Part shown: positions 7,646 to 15,583 of the stretch, piece after piece
Position numbering within the stretch: the stretch's first letter is position 1
Layout: each line of letters starts with the position of its first letter
Origin: an uncultured Brachyspira sp.
GTDB lineage: Bacteria > Spirochaetota > Brachyspiria > Brachyspirales > Brachyspiraceae
Length of the DNA stretch: 37,925 nt
Assembly: GCF_944390845.1 (NCBI RefSeq)
Contig: NZ_CALXRM010000028.1
Location: 1-37,925 of the forward strand
Direction of reading: 5' to 3'
Position numbers and translations under genes: made by a program
Notes under the pieces: model-generated
The model's database searches: none
The model's input: the letters and a program-made list of their open reading frames with translations, nothing else
What the model was told of the DNA's origin: nothing

Positions 7646-9304
7646 TTAACTTACTCTGTCAGCTTTCATTTGATAAACTTTATCAGCTATATTTAAAGTT
7701 GAAAGTCTATGAGAAACAAGTACTACAGTTTGATTTGCAGTATTCTCTTTTATAGACTTCAATATAACAGCTTCATTCAAACTATCAAGATTGCTTGTAG
7801 GTTCGTCAAGAAGTATGAAAGGTGCTTTATGTAAGAAACTTCTTGCTATTCCTATACGCTGTTTTTCTCCGCCTGATAAAGTATCCCCAAGTTCTCCAAC
7901 ATTAGTATCGTATCCATTAGGCAAAGTCATTACAAAGTCATGCAAAGATGCTTTTTTACATGCTTCAATAACTTCTTCTCTTGTGGCATTACTATTTGCT
8001 ATTTTTATATTATTTTCTATAGTGTCTTTAAATATTGAAGTTTCCTGAGTAACATAACTTTCCATATCTCTAAGCTTATTTGTATTTATATCTTTTATAT
8101 TTGTATCAGATATTTTTAAACTTCCTTCTTTAATATCCCAGAAACGCATAAATAATTTTAGTAGGGTAGATTTACCGCTTCCGCTTTTTCCGCTTATACC
8201 TATTATTTTATTAGGTTCTATTTCTAAATTATAATCATTTAATATCTCTTCGCCCTCATAATCAAAACTTACATTTTGACATTCAAGACCATTAAATTCT
8301 AAATCTTCTTTTCCATTGTATACTTCTTCTATAATAGGTTTTTCAGCAAGTAAATTTAATACTCTCTCTCCGCTTGCTAATGTCATAAACAAATTATTTG
8401 ATAAATTGCTTAATGCTATTACAGGGCCGAATGAGCTTGCCATTGCTATAGTAGGTATTAATATATTAACAAAATTATTTTTTACATCTTTTGTTATTAT
8501 AATACTTGCAATTAATACTGCCAATGTAAATATTGATACTGCAGAAGTTGTAACTCCTGAGATGAATCCTTCATATTGTTTTAGTTTTTCATTAAGATGC
8601 ATTAAATTATCAGTTTTAGTTTCTATATTTTTACTTCTTTTTTCACCGTATCCGAATTGAAGTATTTCTTTTATTCCCCATAAGCTGTCAAGAAAATAAC
8701 TGTTTAATTTTCCAAAATCATTTCTATAAGACATACCTGTATTTTTACCCAATTTTGATGAGAAATAAGGTATTATAAAACCTATAGTGAAATATCCTAA
8801 TAAAGCAATAGCACCTAATATAATATTAAAACTTCCTATAAATATTGTCATTATAAGAGAAGTTAATACACCTATAGCTATTGGTGAAATAGTATGTGCA
8901 TAAAATACTTCAAGCAATTCTATATCGCTTGTTATTAATGCTATTAAATTACCTTTATCTCTGCCTTCAAGTTTTGCAGGAGATAATTTTCTTAATGCTT
9001 TAAAAACTTTATCTCTTATCAATGCAAGTAATTTGAATGCTATGAAATGGTTGCTTAATTGTTCTGCATAATGTAATAATCCTCTTGAAACAGCGAGTAT
9101 TAAAACAGTAATAAATATTGTCTTTATTGTAAATATAGAACTTAACCCCAAATATGTTAATATGGCATATCCTCCAAATATAGTTATAGATATAGCACAT
9201 AAAAATCCTAATACTCCTGTGGTTATTGCCAATATCATAACATGCATAAGCGGAGCAATTAAACCAATAAGTTCCGCCATAATTCTTATACCGCTTCTAC
9301 GCAT
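7646..9304 (-). CDS. ABC exporter half-transporter, CydC-like
   Basis: The 552-residue fusion joins an N-terminal six-helix export domain (about 1-310) to a nucleotide-binding domain. That domain has Walker A GKSGSGKST (372-380), signature LSGGEKQRIGIARS, Walker B FILLDEPTSNLD and the H-loop SHR. The opening IAPLMHVMILAITTGVLGFL resembles CydC-like subunits of heterodimeric thiol or amino-acid exporters. It starts 25 bp after the stop of the partner ABC gene, with AGGAG before the start, and is the last gene of the operon. The substrate is not readable. No cytochrome bd genes are nearby, so a drug, peptide or thiol exporter under TetR control is equally possible. Confidence 0.75.
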   Translation of the reverse strand: MRRSGIRIMAELIGLIAPLMHVMILAITTGVLGFLCAISITIFGGYAILTYLGLSSIFTIKTIFITVLILAVSRGLLHYAEQLSNHFIAFKLLALIRDKVFKALRKLSPAKLEGRDKGNLIALITSDIELLEVFYAHTISPIAIGVLTSLIMTIFIGSFNIILGAIALLGYFTIGFIIPYFSSKLGKNTGMSYRNDFGKLNSYFLDSLWGIKEILQFGYGEKRSKNIETKTDNLMHLNEKLKQYEGFISGVTTSAVSIFTLAVLIASIIITKDVKNNFVNILIPTIAMASSFGPVIALSNLSNNLFMTLASGERVLNLLAEKPIIEEVYNGKEDLEFNGLECQNVSFDYEGEEILNDYNLEIEPNKIIGISGKSGSGKSTLLKLFMRFWDIKEGSLKISDTNIKDINTNKLRDMESYVTQETSIFKDTIENNIKIANSNATREEVIEACKKASLHDFVMTLPNGYDTNVGELGDTLSGGEKQRIGIARSFLHKAPFILLDEPTSNLDSLNEAVILKSIKENTANQTVVLVSHRLSTLNIADKVYQMKADRVS

Positions 9305-9329
9305 TGTAAACTCCTATTTTTTAAATTTA

Positions 9330-11078
9330 TCAAATAGCTATTCTTAAGCTTTCGCCTTTTGTAATGCTTTCTAAATTGCTTTGTTCATTATAGATTTTTG
9401 CATACTCTCCATTTATATTCATTAAATGAGTATGAGTACCTTCTTCTTTTATTACTCCGTCTTTTAAGAAATATATATGATCTGATAATATGCAGTTATA
9501 AAGTCTATGAGATATTAATATAACTGTTTTTTCTTTTGCAATATCTCTTATAACTTCCATAATGCTTTCTTCGCTCTCAATATCAACATTTGAAGTAGCT
9601 TCATCAAAAATATATATGTCTCCATTTAAAAGTATTGCTCTTGCTAAAGCTAATCTCTGTCTTTGTCCGCCTGATAAATTTGCAGCTTTTTCCATTATAT
9701 TAGTTTGTAATCCATTCTCAGATTGTAGGAAGTCATAAAGCTCAACTTGTTTTAATACATCATTCATCTGTTTTTCTGTAATATGATCTCCTGCCATTTT
9801 TAAATTATCATATACAGTGCCTTCAAATAAATAACTATTATGATCAACAACAACTATTCTTTTGTATAAATCATCTTTATCTATTGTAGAAAGCTCTATA
9901 TCACCGATTTTTATAGAACCTTTATAATTTTCATTCTTTAAAGATATTAATCCGGAAATAGTACTTTTTCCAGAACCTGAAACTCCTACTATAGAAACAA
10001 ATGATTTTTCTTTTATAGTGAGATTTATATTTTTTAATATAGTTTTATCTTCATTGTATGCGAAACTTACATCTTTAAAAGTTATTTCCTCGTTTTCTCT
10101 GTTTATATTATTTACTCTTTTATCATCTTCTTTCATATCCAATATTTCAAACATTTTATCGCTTGCAGAAATTCCATTCATAGCTATATGGAAGAATGAA
10201 CCTAAAAGTCTTAAAGGAATAAAGAATTCAGCAGAAAGCATTATTATAGTGAATGTTCCTGCCAAATTTATATTTCCTTTCATATATTCAAGTACTGAAA
10301 TTATTACTCCTAAAGCAGCTCCGCCGTAAGCTATTATATCCATTATAGTTGTAGAGTTTAATTGCATGAATAATAAATTCATTGTGGCAATTCTAAACTT
10401 TTCAGCTTCTATATTCATTTCCTCATTTTTCTTTTCATCAGCTTTATATATTTTTAAAGTTGTAAGTCCCTGTACATCTTCTAAAAATATTTCACCTAAA
10501 TCGCTGTAGCTTCCCCAATATTTTTTTAATATTCTTTTAGCAATTTTTACTATAGCAACAATAGATATTGGTATTAGAGGAACACATATTAAAAGTATAA
10601 CAGCTGATTTTAAACTTATAGTAGAAAGTACACAAAAAAGTATAATAGGAGCTATCATACTATAAAAGAATTGAGGCAAATATCTTCCAAAATATACTTC
10701 TAATTGATCAACGCCTTCCATAGATATTTGTACAATTTCGCTTGTAGAAAATTTTTCTTTATATCTGCTTCCCAATGTTAAAAGTTTATTATATATTTTT
10801 TCTCTTAAAGTTTGTTTTACTCTGCCTGAAGCCTTATATGACATTTTAGCCATTAAAATATTAAGTATAAATCTTAATATTACTATAACAAAAATAGCAG
10901 CGGATACTTTTATTATATCATCTTTTACTACATTTCCTTGAGCTGCTTTTTGTATAATGTCAGCCATAAAAAATACTGCTGTTATATTAAGTGCAAGATT
11001 AATAAGCTGTATTACAACATGCCAAGCTATATATTTTTTGGCACTGCCCATTAAAGATATAAGTCTTTTACTTATCAT
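9330..11078 (-). CDS. ABC exporter half-transporter, CydD-like
   Basis: The 582-residue protein has an export-type membrane domain (about 1-310) and an ATPase domain with Walker A GVSGSGKS (365-372), signature LSGGQRQ (468-474), Walker B IYIFDE (488-493) and H-loop ISHR. Two adjacent half-transporters of unequal sequence strongly suggest a heterodimer with the product of 7646-9304. The start at 11078 follows AAGGA and lies 30 bp after the TetR stop. A regulator directly upstream of an exporter pair is the usual layout of inducible efflux or envelope-homeostasis systems. The CydD resemblance is by general sequence pattern only. Confidence 0.75.
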   Translation of the reverse strand: MISKRLISLMGSAKKYIAWHVVIQLINLALNITAVFFMADIIQKAAQGNVVKDDIIKVSAAIFVIVILRFILNILMAKMSYKASGRVKQTLREKIYNKLLTLGSRYKEKFSTSEIVQISMEGVDQLEVYFGRYLPQFFYSMIAPIILFCVLSTISLKSAVILLICVPLIPISIVAIVKIAKRILKKYWGSYSDLGEIFLEDVQGLTTLKIYKADEKKNEEMNIEAEKFRIATMNLLFMQLNSTTIMDIIAYGGAALGVIISVLEYMKGNINLAGTFTIIMLSAEFFIPLRLLGSFFHIAMNGISASDKMFEILDMKEDDKRVNNINRENEEITFKDVSFAYNEDKTILKNINLTIKEKSFVSIVGVSGSGKSTISGLISLKNENYKGSIKIGDIELSTIDKDDLYKRIVVVDHNSYLFEGTVYDNLKMAGDHITEKQMNDVLKQVELYDFLQSENGLQTNIMEKAANLSGGQRQRLALARAILLNGDIYIFDEATSNVDIESEESIMEVIRDIAKEKTVILISHRLYNCILSDHIYFLKDGVIKEEGTHTHLMNINGEYAKIYNEQSNLESITKGESLRIAI

Positions 11079-11108
11079 AAATTTTCCTTATATTAATTAT
11101 TATATATA

Positions 11109-11666
11109 TTAATAAATAGTTCTTTTTATTATCTCTTTTATTGCAGAACTATCATAATTGCCGCTCATCATAGAGCTTATAATAAATGAAAATACTATAT
11201 TGATGAATGTTTCAGGAGTTAAATTTTCATCAAATGCATTTTCTCTTACATTTTTATCATTCATAAGAGTTTTACACAGTCCGTCTTTCATATGCTGAAT
11301 AATAGTATTCATCATGTTTATACCTTTATTTTTACTTTTTCCGAATACCATTGTAGGGTGGGTTGAAAAGAACTTTGGATATTTTTTACTTCCTTTTTCT
11401 AAACTCTTAAAAATTAAATCAATGCTTTCTATAAAATTCTCAGATTCTAAACATACCTTTGTTGGGTGAAATATATCAAACCAAACACTTCCTATTACAG
11501 CAATTGTAAGTTCTTCTTTAGATTTAAAATAATTATAAATAGAACCTACAGCTATATTGGCAGCTTCAGCAACTGAACGCATATTTATAGCATTAAGTCC
11601 TTTTATTTTTATTAATTCCCTGCTTGCTTTTAATATATCTTCTTTTGAAGTTACTATATTGTTCAT
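11109..11666 (-). CDS. TetR/AcrR-family transcriptional regulator
   Basis: The 185-residue protein has the TetR-type helix-turn-helix at residues 9-55 (ILKASRELIKIKGLNAINMR, SVAEAANIAVGSIYNYFKSK), ending in the family's conserved Y-x-Y-F-x-x-K-E-E-L signature. The C-terminal half is the variable ligand-binding and dimer domain. It lies inside the operon between a small outer-membrane protein (37 bp upstream) and the exporter pair (30 bp downstream), so it probably regulates its own transcription unit. The likely operator is the 13-bp palindrome TGAACAATGTTCA on the operon promoter (12757-12769) and again before 13481. The inducer is unknown, perhaps an exporter substrate. Confidence 0.85.
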   Translation of the reverse strand: MNNIVTSKEDILKASRELIKIKGLNAINMRSVAEAANIAVGSIYNYFKSKEELTIAVIGSVWFDIFHPTKVCLESENFIESIDLIFKSLEKGSKKYPKFFSTHPTMVFGKSKNKGINMMNTIIQHMKDGLCKTLMNDKNVRENAFDENLTPETFINIVFSFIISSMMSGNYDSSAIKEIIKRTIY

Positions 11667-11703
11667 AATAAAATTGTCCTATAATTAATATTTTTAGTAT
11701 TTT

Positions 11704-12312
11704 TCAAAATATATAGTATCTCACTCCCATACTCCTTCTTCCAAAACCTACCATATCAAGTTTTTTTGGATATCCTAAATCCTTTCCGCTAAATATGTCA
11801 TGAAGTCCTCCTCCAAATTCTAATACTATTGCAACATGTTTGCTTACATTAATATTAAAACCAGCACCGCCTCCAACTTCCCAATAAAGCGGTTTGCTAA
11901 ATAAAAATTTTCCGCTTTTATCAGGATCAAATGATAAGAATCCAAAACTTACAAATGCAAAAGCATATCTTCCTATACTAATATCACCTGTATATACGTC
12001 TTTTCCTCCAAATGTTATTTTTTGCATAAATCCTAATTGGTATAAATCAGGATTATCATCATATATTTTTGAACCAATTACAGAAGTGTAGCTTTTCATT
12101 TCAAAATTATTATACTTAAATAATTTGAAGCCCAATTCTATATTGACACTTGTTTTTATTGTATCAGCACTGCTGTAAATTCCTATTGAAAAAAATCTAT
12201 TATCCAAACCTGATACAAGTCTGTTTTTTTTATCATCTTCCTCGCTATAAGCAATATCAAAAAAACTTAAAGAAATTATATTGATTATAACGATGCACTT
12301 AATTATATTCAT
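11704..12312 (-). CDS. small outer-membrane-type protein, paralogue of 17135-17761
   Basis: The 202-residue protein has a signal peptide (hydrophobic residues 4-20) followed by a strand-rich body with many Gly and aromatic residues, ending YYIF. Distinctive segments are DNRFFSIGIYSSADTIKTSV, IGSKIYDDNP, and the near C-terminal GGGAGFNINVSKHVAIVLEF, then GGG. It closely resembles the 208-residue product at 17135-17761 over its whole length, including the position of the gene just after a DUF454 gene. No named family was recognised. A small barrel or periplasmic envelope protein is likely. A GGGGA ribosome-binding site precedes the start; the gap to the DUF454 gene is 23 bp. Confidence 0.6.
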   Translation of the reverse strand: MNIIKCIVIINIISLSFFDIAYSEEDDKKNRLVSGLDNRFFSIGIYSSADTIKTSVNIELGFKLFKYNNFEMKSYTSVIGSKIYDDNPDLYQLGFMQKITFGGKDVYTGDISIGRYAFAFVSFGFLSFDPDKSGKFLFSKPLYWEVGGGAGFNINVSKHVAIVLEFGGGLHDIFSGKDLGYPKKLDMVGFGRRSMGVRYYIF

Positions 12313-12335
12313 AAATATCCCCGTTATTTTTATAT

Positions 12336-12734
12336 CTATTCATCTAATTCTATATTTGTTTTTATATTATCATATTCTTTTATTGTTTTTATACATATAA
12401 AGAAATATAAGTATTTAGCTATAAGAAGCACTACTAATGCTATTCTCGCATGCAAATTATTTACAAATATGAATGCTATTATAAGCATAATGCTTACAGG
12501 TATTAGTATGCTTAATTTAGATTTTAATGTCATAGATTTAGATTGAACAAAACTTTCTAAATGTTTTTTGTATAGTTTTGTAGACATAAACCAGTTATGG
12601 AATTTCTCTGAGCCTTTAGCAAAGAAAAAAGCTGCTACCAAAAGAAATGGGGCAGTAGGCAATATAGGAATTACCACTCCAACTATACCTATTGCCATAA
12701 AAATAAATGCTAAACATAAAAATATTATTCTCAT
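12336..12734 (-). CDS. DUF454 (YbaN-like) inner-membrane protein
   Basis: The 132-residue protein shows the DUF454 pattern: a first membrane helix ending VGVVIPILPTAPFLLVAAFF, then FAKGSEKFHNWF and LYKKHLESF, followed by two further membrane helices. The family is widespread, small and of unknown biochemical role. The gene is first in a five-gene operon with a small outer-membrane protein, TetR and the exporter pair. An AGGG motif lies before the ATG. A paralogue at 17815-18246 is about as long and has the same neighbour downstream. Confidence 0.8.
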   Translation of the reverse strand: MRIIFLCLAFIFMAIGIVGVVIPILPTAPFLLVAAFFFAKGSEKFHNWFMSTKLYKKHLESFVQSKSMTLKSKLSILIPVSIMLIIAFIFVNNLHARIALVVLLIAKYLYFFICIKTIKEYDNIKTNIELDE

Positions 12735-12756
12735 AAAAATTACCCTAATATCAAAG

Positions 12757-12796
12757 TGAACAATGTTCAGTATAAACTATTAATATATTTTGTCAA
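12757..12796 (-). promoter_or_regulatory. promoter and candidate TetR operator for the DUF454-OMP-TetR-ABC operon
   Basis: On the minus strand, TTGACA (12796-12791), a 16-nt spacer and TATACT (12774-12769) form a near-consensus promoter. The palindrome TGAACATTGTTCA (12769-12757) begins at the last base of the -10 box, a position where a bound repressor would block transcription. The same 13 bp occur at 13532-13544. Confidence 0.65.
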
Positions 12797-12812
12797 CATA
12801 TAAAAAATTATT

Positions 12813-13481
12813 TTACAAAGTTTTTTGTTCGGTATTATTTCTTTCTATAGCTTCTTTTAATAATTCTCCATTTGGATATATATTTTTGCTCATCTCTATA
12901 TATTTATTGTAGTTATCTTTATCTTTTACTTTAAAATAGTATTGAGATAACCAAACATAAGATAAATATTTTTGATATTTTTCATTAGCATTGTTTAAAG
13001 CTTTGTTAAAATATTCAAAGGCTTTTTTATTACTTCCGCCTGCTATAGCTGGTGCATGCATATATGCTATTGCTGTGCCTATAAGAGCAAAAAAGTTTGA
13101 TTCATCTTTCTTTAATATTTTTTGATATATTTCTTTGCTTTTTGAACCATAAGAAATTTTTTCTGAAAGTCCTGTGAAATAAACAATATAATTCATTAAT
13201 TCTGATACGCTTATTAGATAATCTGTATAATCTGATTTTTCATAACCTGCATTTTCATTTATAATATTTTTTAAATAATTATATTTTTCTTTTTTATCTG
13301 AAATCTTTTTTGATTCTATTAAATGATATATATTTTTATATGTTTGTGAAGAATTATTTTTTATGGTGTTTATATCATAATTTGAAGAATAATAGCTATT
13401 ATAAAAATTATTAATATCTTTAGAATCATATGAATATAAAATTCCATTTAATATAATTGACAGAATGATAATGTATTTCAT
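12813..13481 (-). CDS. secreted TPR-like protein, paralogue of 20188-20856
   Basis: The 222-residue protein has a signal peptide (MKYIIILSIILNGILYSYDS) and a helical body. The body has TPR-like helix pairs, for example NFFALIGTAIAYMHAPAIAG, then GGSNKKAFEYFNKAL, and YLSYVWLSQYYFKVKDKDNY. The central HAPAIAGG loop is strongly conserved with the paralogue at 20188-20856; by eye about three quarters of positions agree. Such modules usually mediate protein contacts in the periplasm. The gene sits upstream of the DUF454 operon on the same strand. It has its own palindrome at 13532-13544, suggesting shared control by the TetR protein. A CGGAG site precedes the start. Confidence 0.6.
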   Translation of the reverse strand: MKYIIILSIILNGILYSYDSKDINNFYNSYYSSNYDINTIKNNSSQTYKNIYHLIESKKISDKKEKYNYLKNIINENAGYEKSDYTDYLISVSELMNYIVYFTGLSEKISYGSKSKEIYQKILKKDESNFFALIGTAIAYMHAPAIAGGSNKKAFEYFNKALNNANEKYQKYLSYVWLSQYYFKVKDKDNYNKYIEMSKNIYPNGELLKEAIERNNTEQKTL

Positions 13482-13531
13482 GATAATACTCCGTTTATAA
13501 AAATTGTGTTAAAGTTTTTATAAATACAAAC

Positions 13532-13544
13532 TGAACAATGTTCA
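13532..13544. promoter_or_regulatory. second copy of the TGAACAATGTTCA palindrome
   Basis: This 13-bp palindrome (mismatch only at the central base) is identical to the one on the operon promoter at 12757-12769. It lies 51 bp upstream of the TPR-like gene starting at 13481. The local -35/-10 boxes are not clear; a minus-strand promoter is also offered by the left end of the element at 13654. Confidence 0.55.
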
Positions 13545-13653
13545 TTTTGTATTCAAAATAAAAGCCTGAACTTTATCAGACTTTATTAAAGTGCCTACAT
13601 TCTAAACAATAATTATTTTTTGTCAATACAAAGAAAAATTATAGTATATTTAG

Positions 13654-13892
13654 TATATACCTAAACAAATATACTTTGTCAAAAATAAATTTACATTTTT
13701 GCTTTTATATCTGGGGCTTTGCCCACTGCTAAGCACACAGAGTGCAGCTCTGCGTACTTCGTAGCACCCCACTTCTTTTGCGACTGAAAGGACTGCCTGA
13801 GACTGTATGGAGTACTTTTTAACTATGGTGTGCGGTGGGCTTCCCAAAAGAACAATATAAAAATTGACAAAATATAGTTGATTAAGTATATA
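13654..13892. mobile_element. Dispersed promoter-ended intergenic element, copy 3
   Basis: This is the cleanest copy, at 239 bp. The left end on the minus strand is TTGACA-17-TATATA (13682-13654) and the right end on the plus strand is TTGACA-17-TATATA (13864-13892). The two ends are inverted repeats of each other: 26 of 29 positions are shared by eye. The core carries ggggctttgccca, ctctgcgtacttcg and ccacttcttttgcgactgaa, which match copies 1 and 2. The left promoter points toward the TPR-like gene at 13481. The right one points into the terminator and 3' end of the leucine dehydrogenase gene. The rest of 13482-13956 is A+T-rich, with only the palindrome and terminator noted separately. Confidence 0.6.
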
Positions 13893-13929
13893 ATAAAAAA
13901 GAAGGGGCTTTAATTTTTAAAGTCCCTTC
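13893..13929 (-). terminator. terminator of the leucine dehydrogenase gene
   Basis: On the minus strand the stem GAAGGGACTTTA / TAAAGCCCCTTC (one G-T pair) is followed by a run of T (13900-13895). Confidence 0.85.
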
Positions 13930-13956
13930 CTTAAATAAAAAGAAATAATTTTTAAA

Positions 13957-15021
13957 TTAATTTCTCATATATCTTGAATGTATTTCACTTATAGAATCTA
14001 TTCTCTGCATAGCCAATTTGTCTGCAGCTTCATTTGTTGATATATTATGTTCATCAGAAATTTCAAATATTTCTAATATTCTGTTATATATTTTTTCTGT
14101 AGCACTTTTAGCAGCTTCATAATTATAAGTAGGGTTTTCCATAGCCACATTAATAACACCTCCGGCATTAGCAACATAATCCGGAGCATATACAATACCT
14201 TTGTCTTTTAAGATTTTTCCATGATGAGATTCTTTAAGAACATTATTAGCTGAACCTGCTACAACTTTACATTTTAATTTAGGTATAGTGTCATCATTAA
14301 TAATAGCACCTAATCCGCAAGGAGCAAATATATCAACATCTTGTTCATATATAGCATTAACATCAACTTCTTTAGCATTGTATAATTCTACAACTTTTTT
14401 TACTTTTTCTTTATCTATGTCTGATACTATTAATTCTGCTTTATCTTTTGCCAAATAATCGCATAATACCAAACCTACATGACCTAAGCCCTGAACTGAT
14501 ATTTTTTTACCTGATAAATTATCGCTTCCAAAAGCTTTTAAAGCACTTGCTTTGATAGCCATATAAACACCGTAAGCAGTCATAGGAGAAGGGTCACCTG
14601 ATTTGCTTCTAAGTCCTGCTACAAAGCTTGTTTCTTTAGCTATATATTCCATTTCTTCTGTACTTGTATTAACATCTTCAGCAGTGATGTATCTTCCGTT
14701 TAATGAATTAATGAATCTTCCGTAAGATCTCCAGAATATTTCATTACCTTTAACTTTTTTAGGATCAGCTATTATTACTGTTTTACCTCCGCCTAAATCA
14801 AGTCCTGCACATGCAGATTTTAATGACATACCTTTAGCAAGTCTTAAAACATCTTCTATGGCTTCACTTTCTGACTTATAATTCCAAAGTCTTGTTCCGC
14901 CTAAAGATGGTCCTAATTTTGTAGAGTGAATACATGTAATAGCTTTAAGACCTGTTTTGCTGTCATTGAAAAATACTAATTCTTCATAATTATATTTTTC
15001 CATATAACTGAAAATTTCCAT
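13957..15021 (-). CDS. leucine (branched-chain amino acid) dehydrogenase
   Basis: The 354-residue enzyme would oxidatively deaminate leucine, valine or isoleucine with NAD+ to the 2-oxo acids. It has the Glu/Leu/Phe/Val dehydrogenase fold. Visible marks are the substrate motif GPSLGGTRLW (38-47), LGGGKTVI with the catalytic lysine at residue 80 exactly where leucine dehydrogenases have it, and the Rossmann motif GLGHVG near 176. YVANAGGVINVAMEN lies near 279-293. Length matches the family (about 350-365). A GGAGG site precedes the start. It is a single-gene unit with its own promoter at 15065-15092 and terminator at 13893. Phenylalanine or valine dehydrogenase activity cannot be excluded. Confidence 0.85.
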   Translation of the reverse strand: MEIFSYMEKYNYEELVFFNDSKTGLKAITCIHSTKLGPSLGGTRLWNYKSESEAIEDVLRLAKGMSLKSACAGLDLGGGKTVIIADPKKVKGNEIFWRSYGRFINSLNGRYITAEDVNTSTEEMEYIAKETSFVAGLRSKSGDPSPMTAYGVYMAIKASALKAFGSDNLSGKKISVQGLGHVGLVLCDYLAKDKAELIVSDIDKEKVKKVVELYNAKEVDVNAIYEQDVDIFAPCGLGAIINDDTIPKLKCKVVAGSANNVLKESHHGKILKDKGIVYAPDYVANAGGVINVAMENPTYNYEAAKSATEKIYNRILEIFEISDEHNISTNEAADKLAMQRIDSISEIHSRYMRN

Positions 15022-15064
15022 AATATATACCTCCGATATTATATAAAATTACCATCTGCATTCA

Positions 15065-15092
15065 AGTATATTAAGGCTTTTGTCATTGTCAA
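15065..15092 (-). promoter_or_regulatory. promoter of the leucine dehydrogenase gene
   Basis: On the minus strand, TTGACA (15092-15087), a 16-nt spacer and TATACT (15070-15065) precede the start codon by about 44 nt. The rest of 15022-15344 is A+T-rich; only a cccaccc tract (15230-15236) and a distant CGCACG/CGTGCG pair (15264-15310) stand out. Confidence 0.65.
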
Positions 15093-15344
15093 GTTTTTGT
15101 ACAATAATTATATTTTTTTAATTTTTATATATAAATGCTTTTTTTACATAGCCCTCCCTTTAATACTTGTTGTTTAAATTATCAATGTTATTTTTTTATC
15201 TATAAAGAGTAATATAAAAATAGAAATCCCACCCAAATTTTATTTGTTTAAGAATTCATTAAACGCACGTTACAATTTATTTTATATTATTTAGTTTTGT
15301 TTACCGTGCGATAGTTGATATTATTTTTTAATTATTGGTTAATA

Positions 15345-15380
15345 TAAAAAGCACGGCTTTAAAAAATATTTAAAGCCGTG
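15345..15380 (-). terminator. likely terminator of the deaminase transcript
   Basis: A perfect 12-bp stem, CACGGCTTTAAA with TTTAAAGCCGTG, is followed on the minus strand by CTTTTTAT. It lies about 170 bp after the deaminase stop at 15552, a distance increased by the insertion described at 15425-15583. Confidence 0.75.
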
Positions 15381-15424
15381 AAGGGATATTTTTATGAAAT
15401 TTATTATTATTTTTTTATTTATTT

Positions 15425-15583
15425 GTTTTTATTATTTAGCTTTATCCAAATATTTATTTATTATTATTGCTAATAAAAATTGTTCGCTAATAAAATCTAG
15501 CAAATGACTCTGTCCGCCTTCGGCGAATTTGCTAGATGCTCACAATTTTTATTATTTAGCTTTATCTAAATATTTATTTTCTG
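15425..15583. repeat. nested hairpin element flanked by a direct repeat of the gene's 3' end
   Basis: A stretch of about 34 bp covering the last codons and stop of the deaminase gene (KYLDKAK-stop; around 15547-15581) is repeated at about 15425-15459 with one central change. Between the copies lies a large palindrome: outer 12-bp arms AATAAAAATTGT (15472-15483) and ACAATTTTTATT (15542-15553), inner 10-bp arms TCTAGCAAAT (15496-15505) and ATTTGCTAGA (15527-15536), and a G+C-rich tip at 15515-15525. The layout resembles insertion of a small palindromic element with duplication of the target. Confidence 0.6.

Noticed and set aside
8316-10329. Plus-strand open frames of about 85-115 codons opposite the two ABC genes
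   Set aside because: They are antisense to conserved ATPase domains, have no SD or promoter and no family resemblance.
15229-15310. Possible further repeat element with cccacccaaa and a CGCACG/CGTGCG pair
   Set aside because: Only short matches to 487-505 and the taccgtgcg motif elsewhere; no paired ends of the element family were found.
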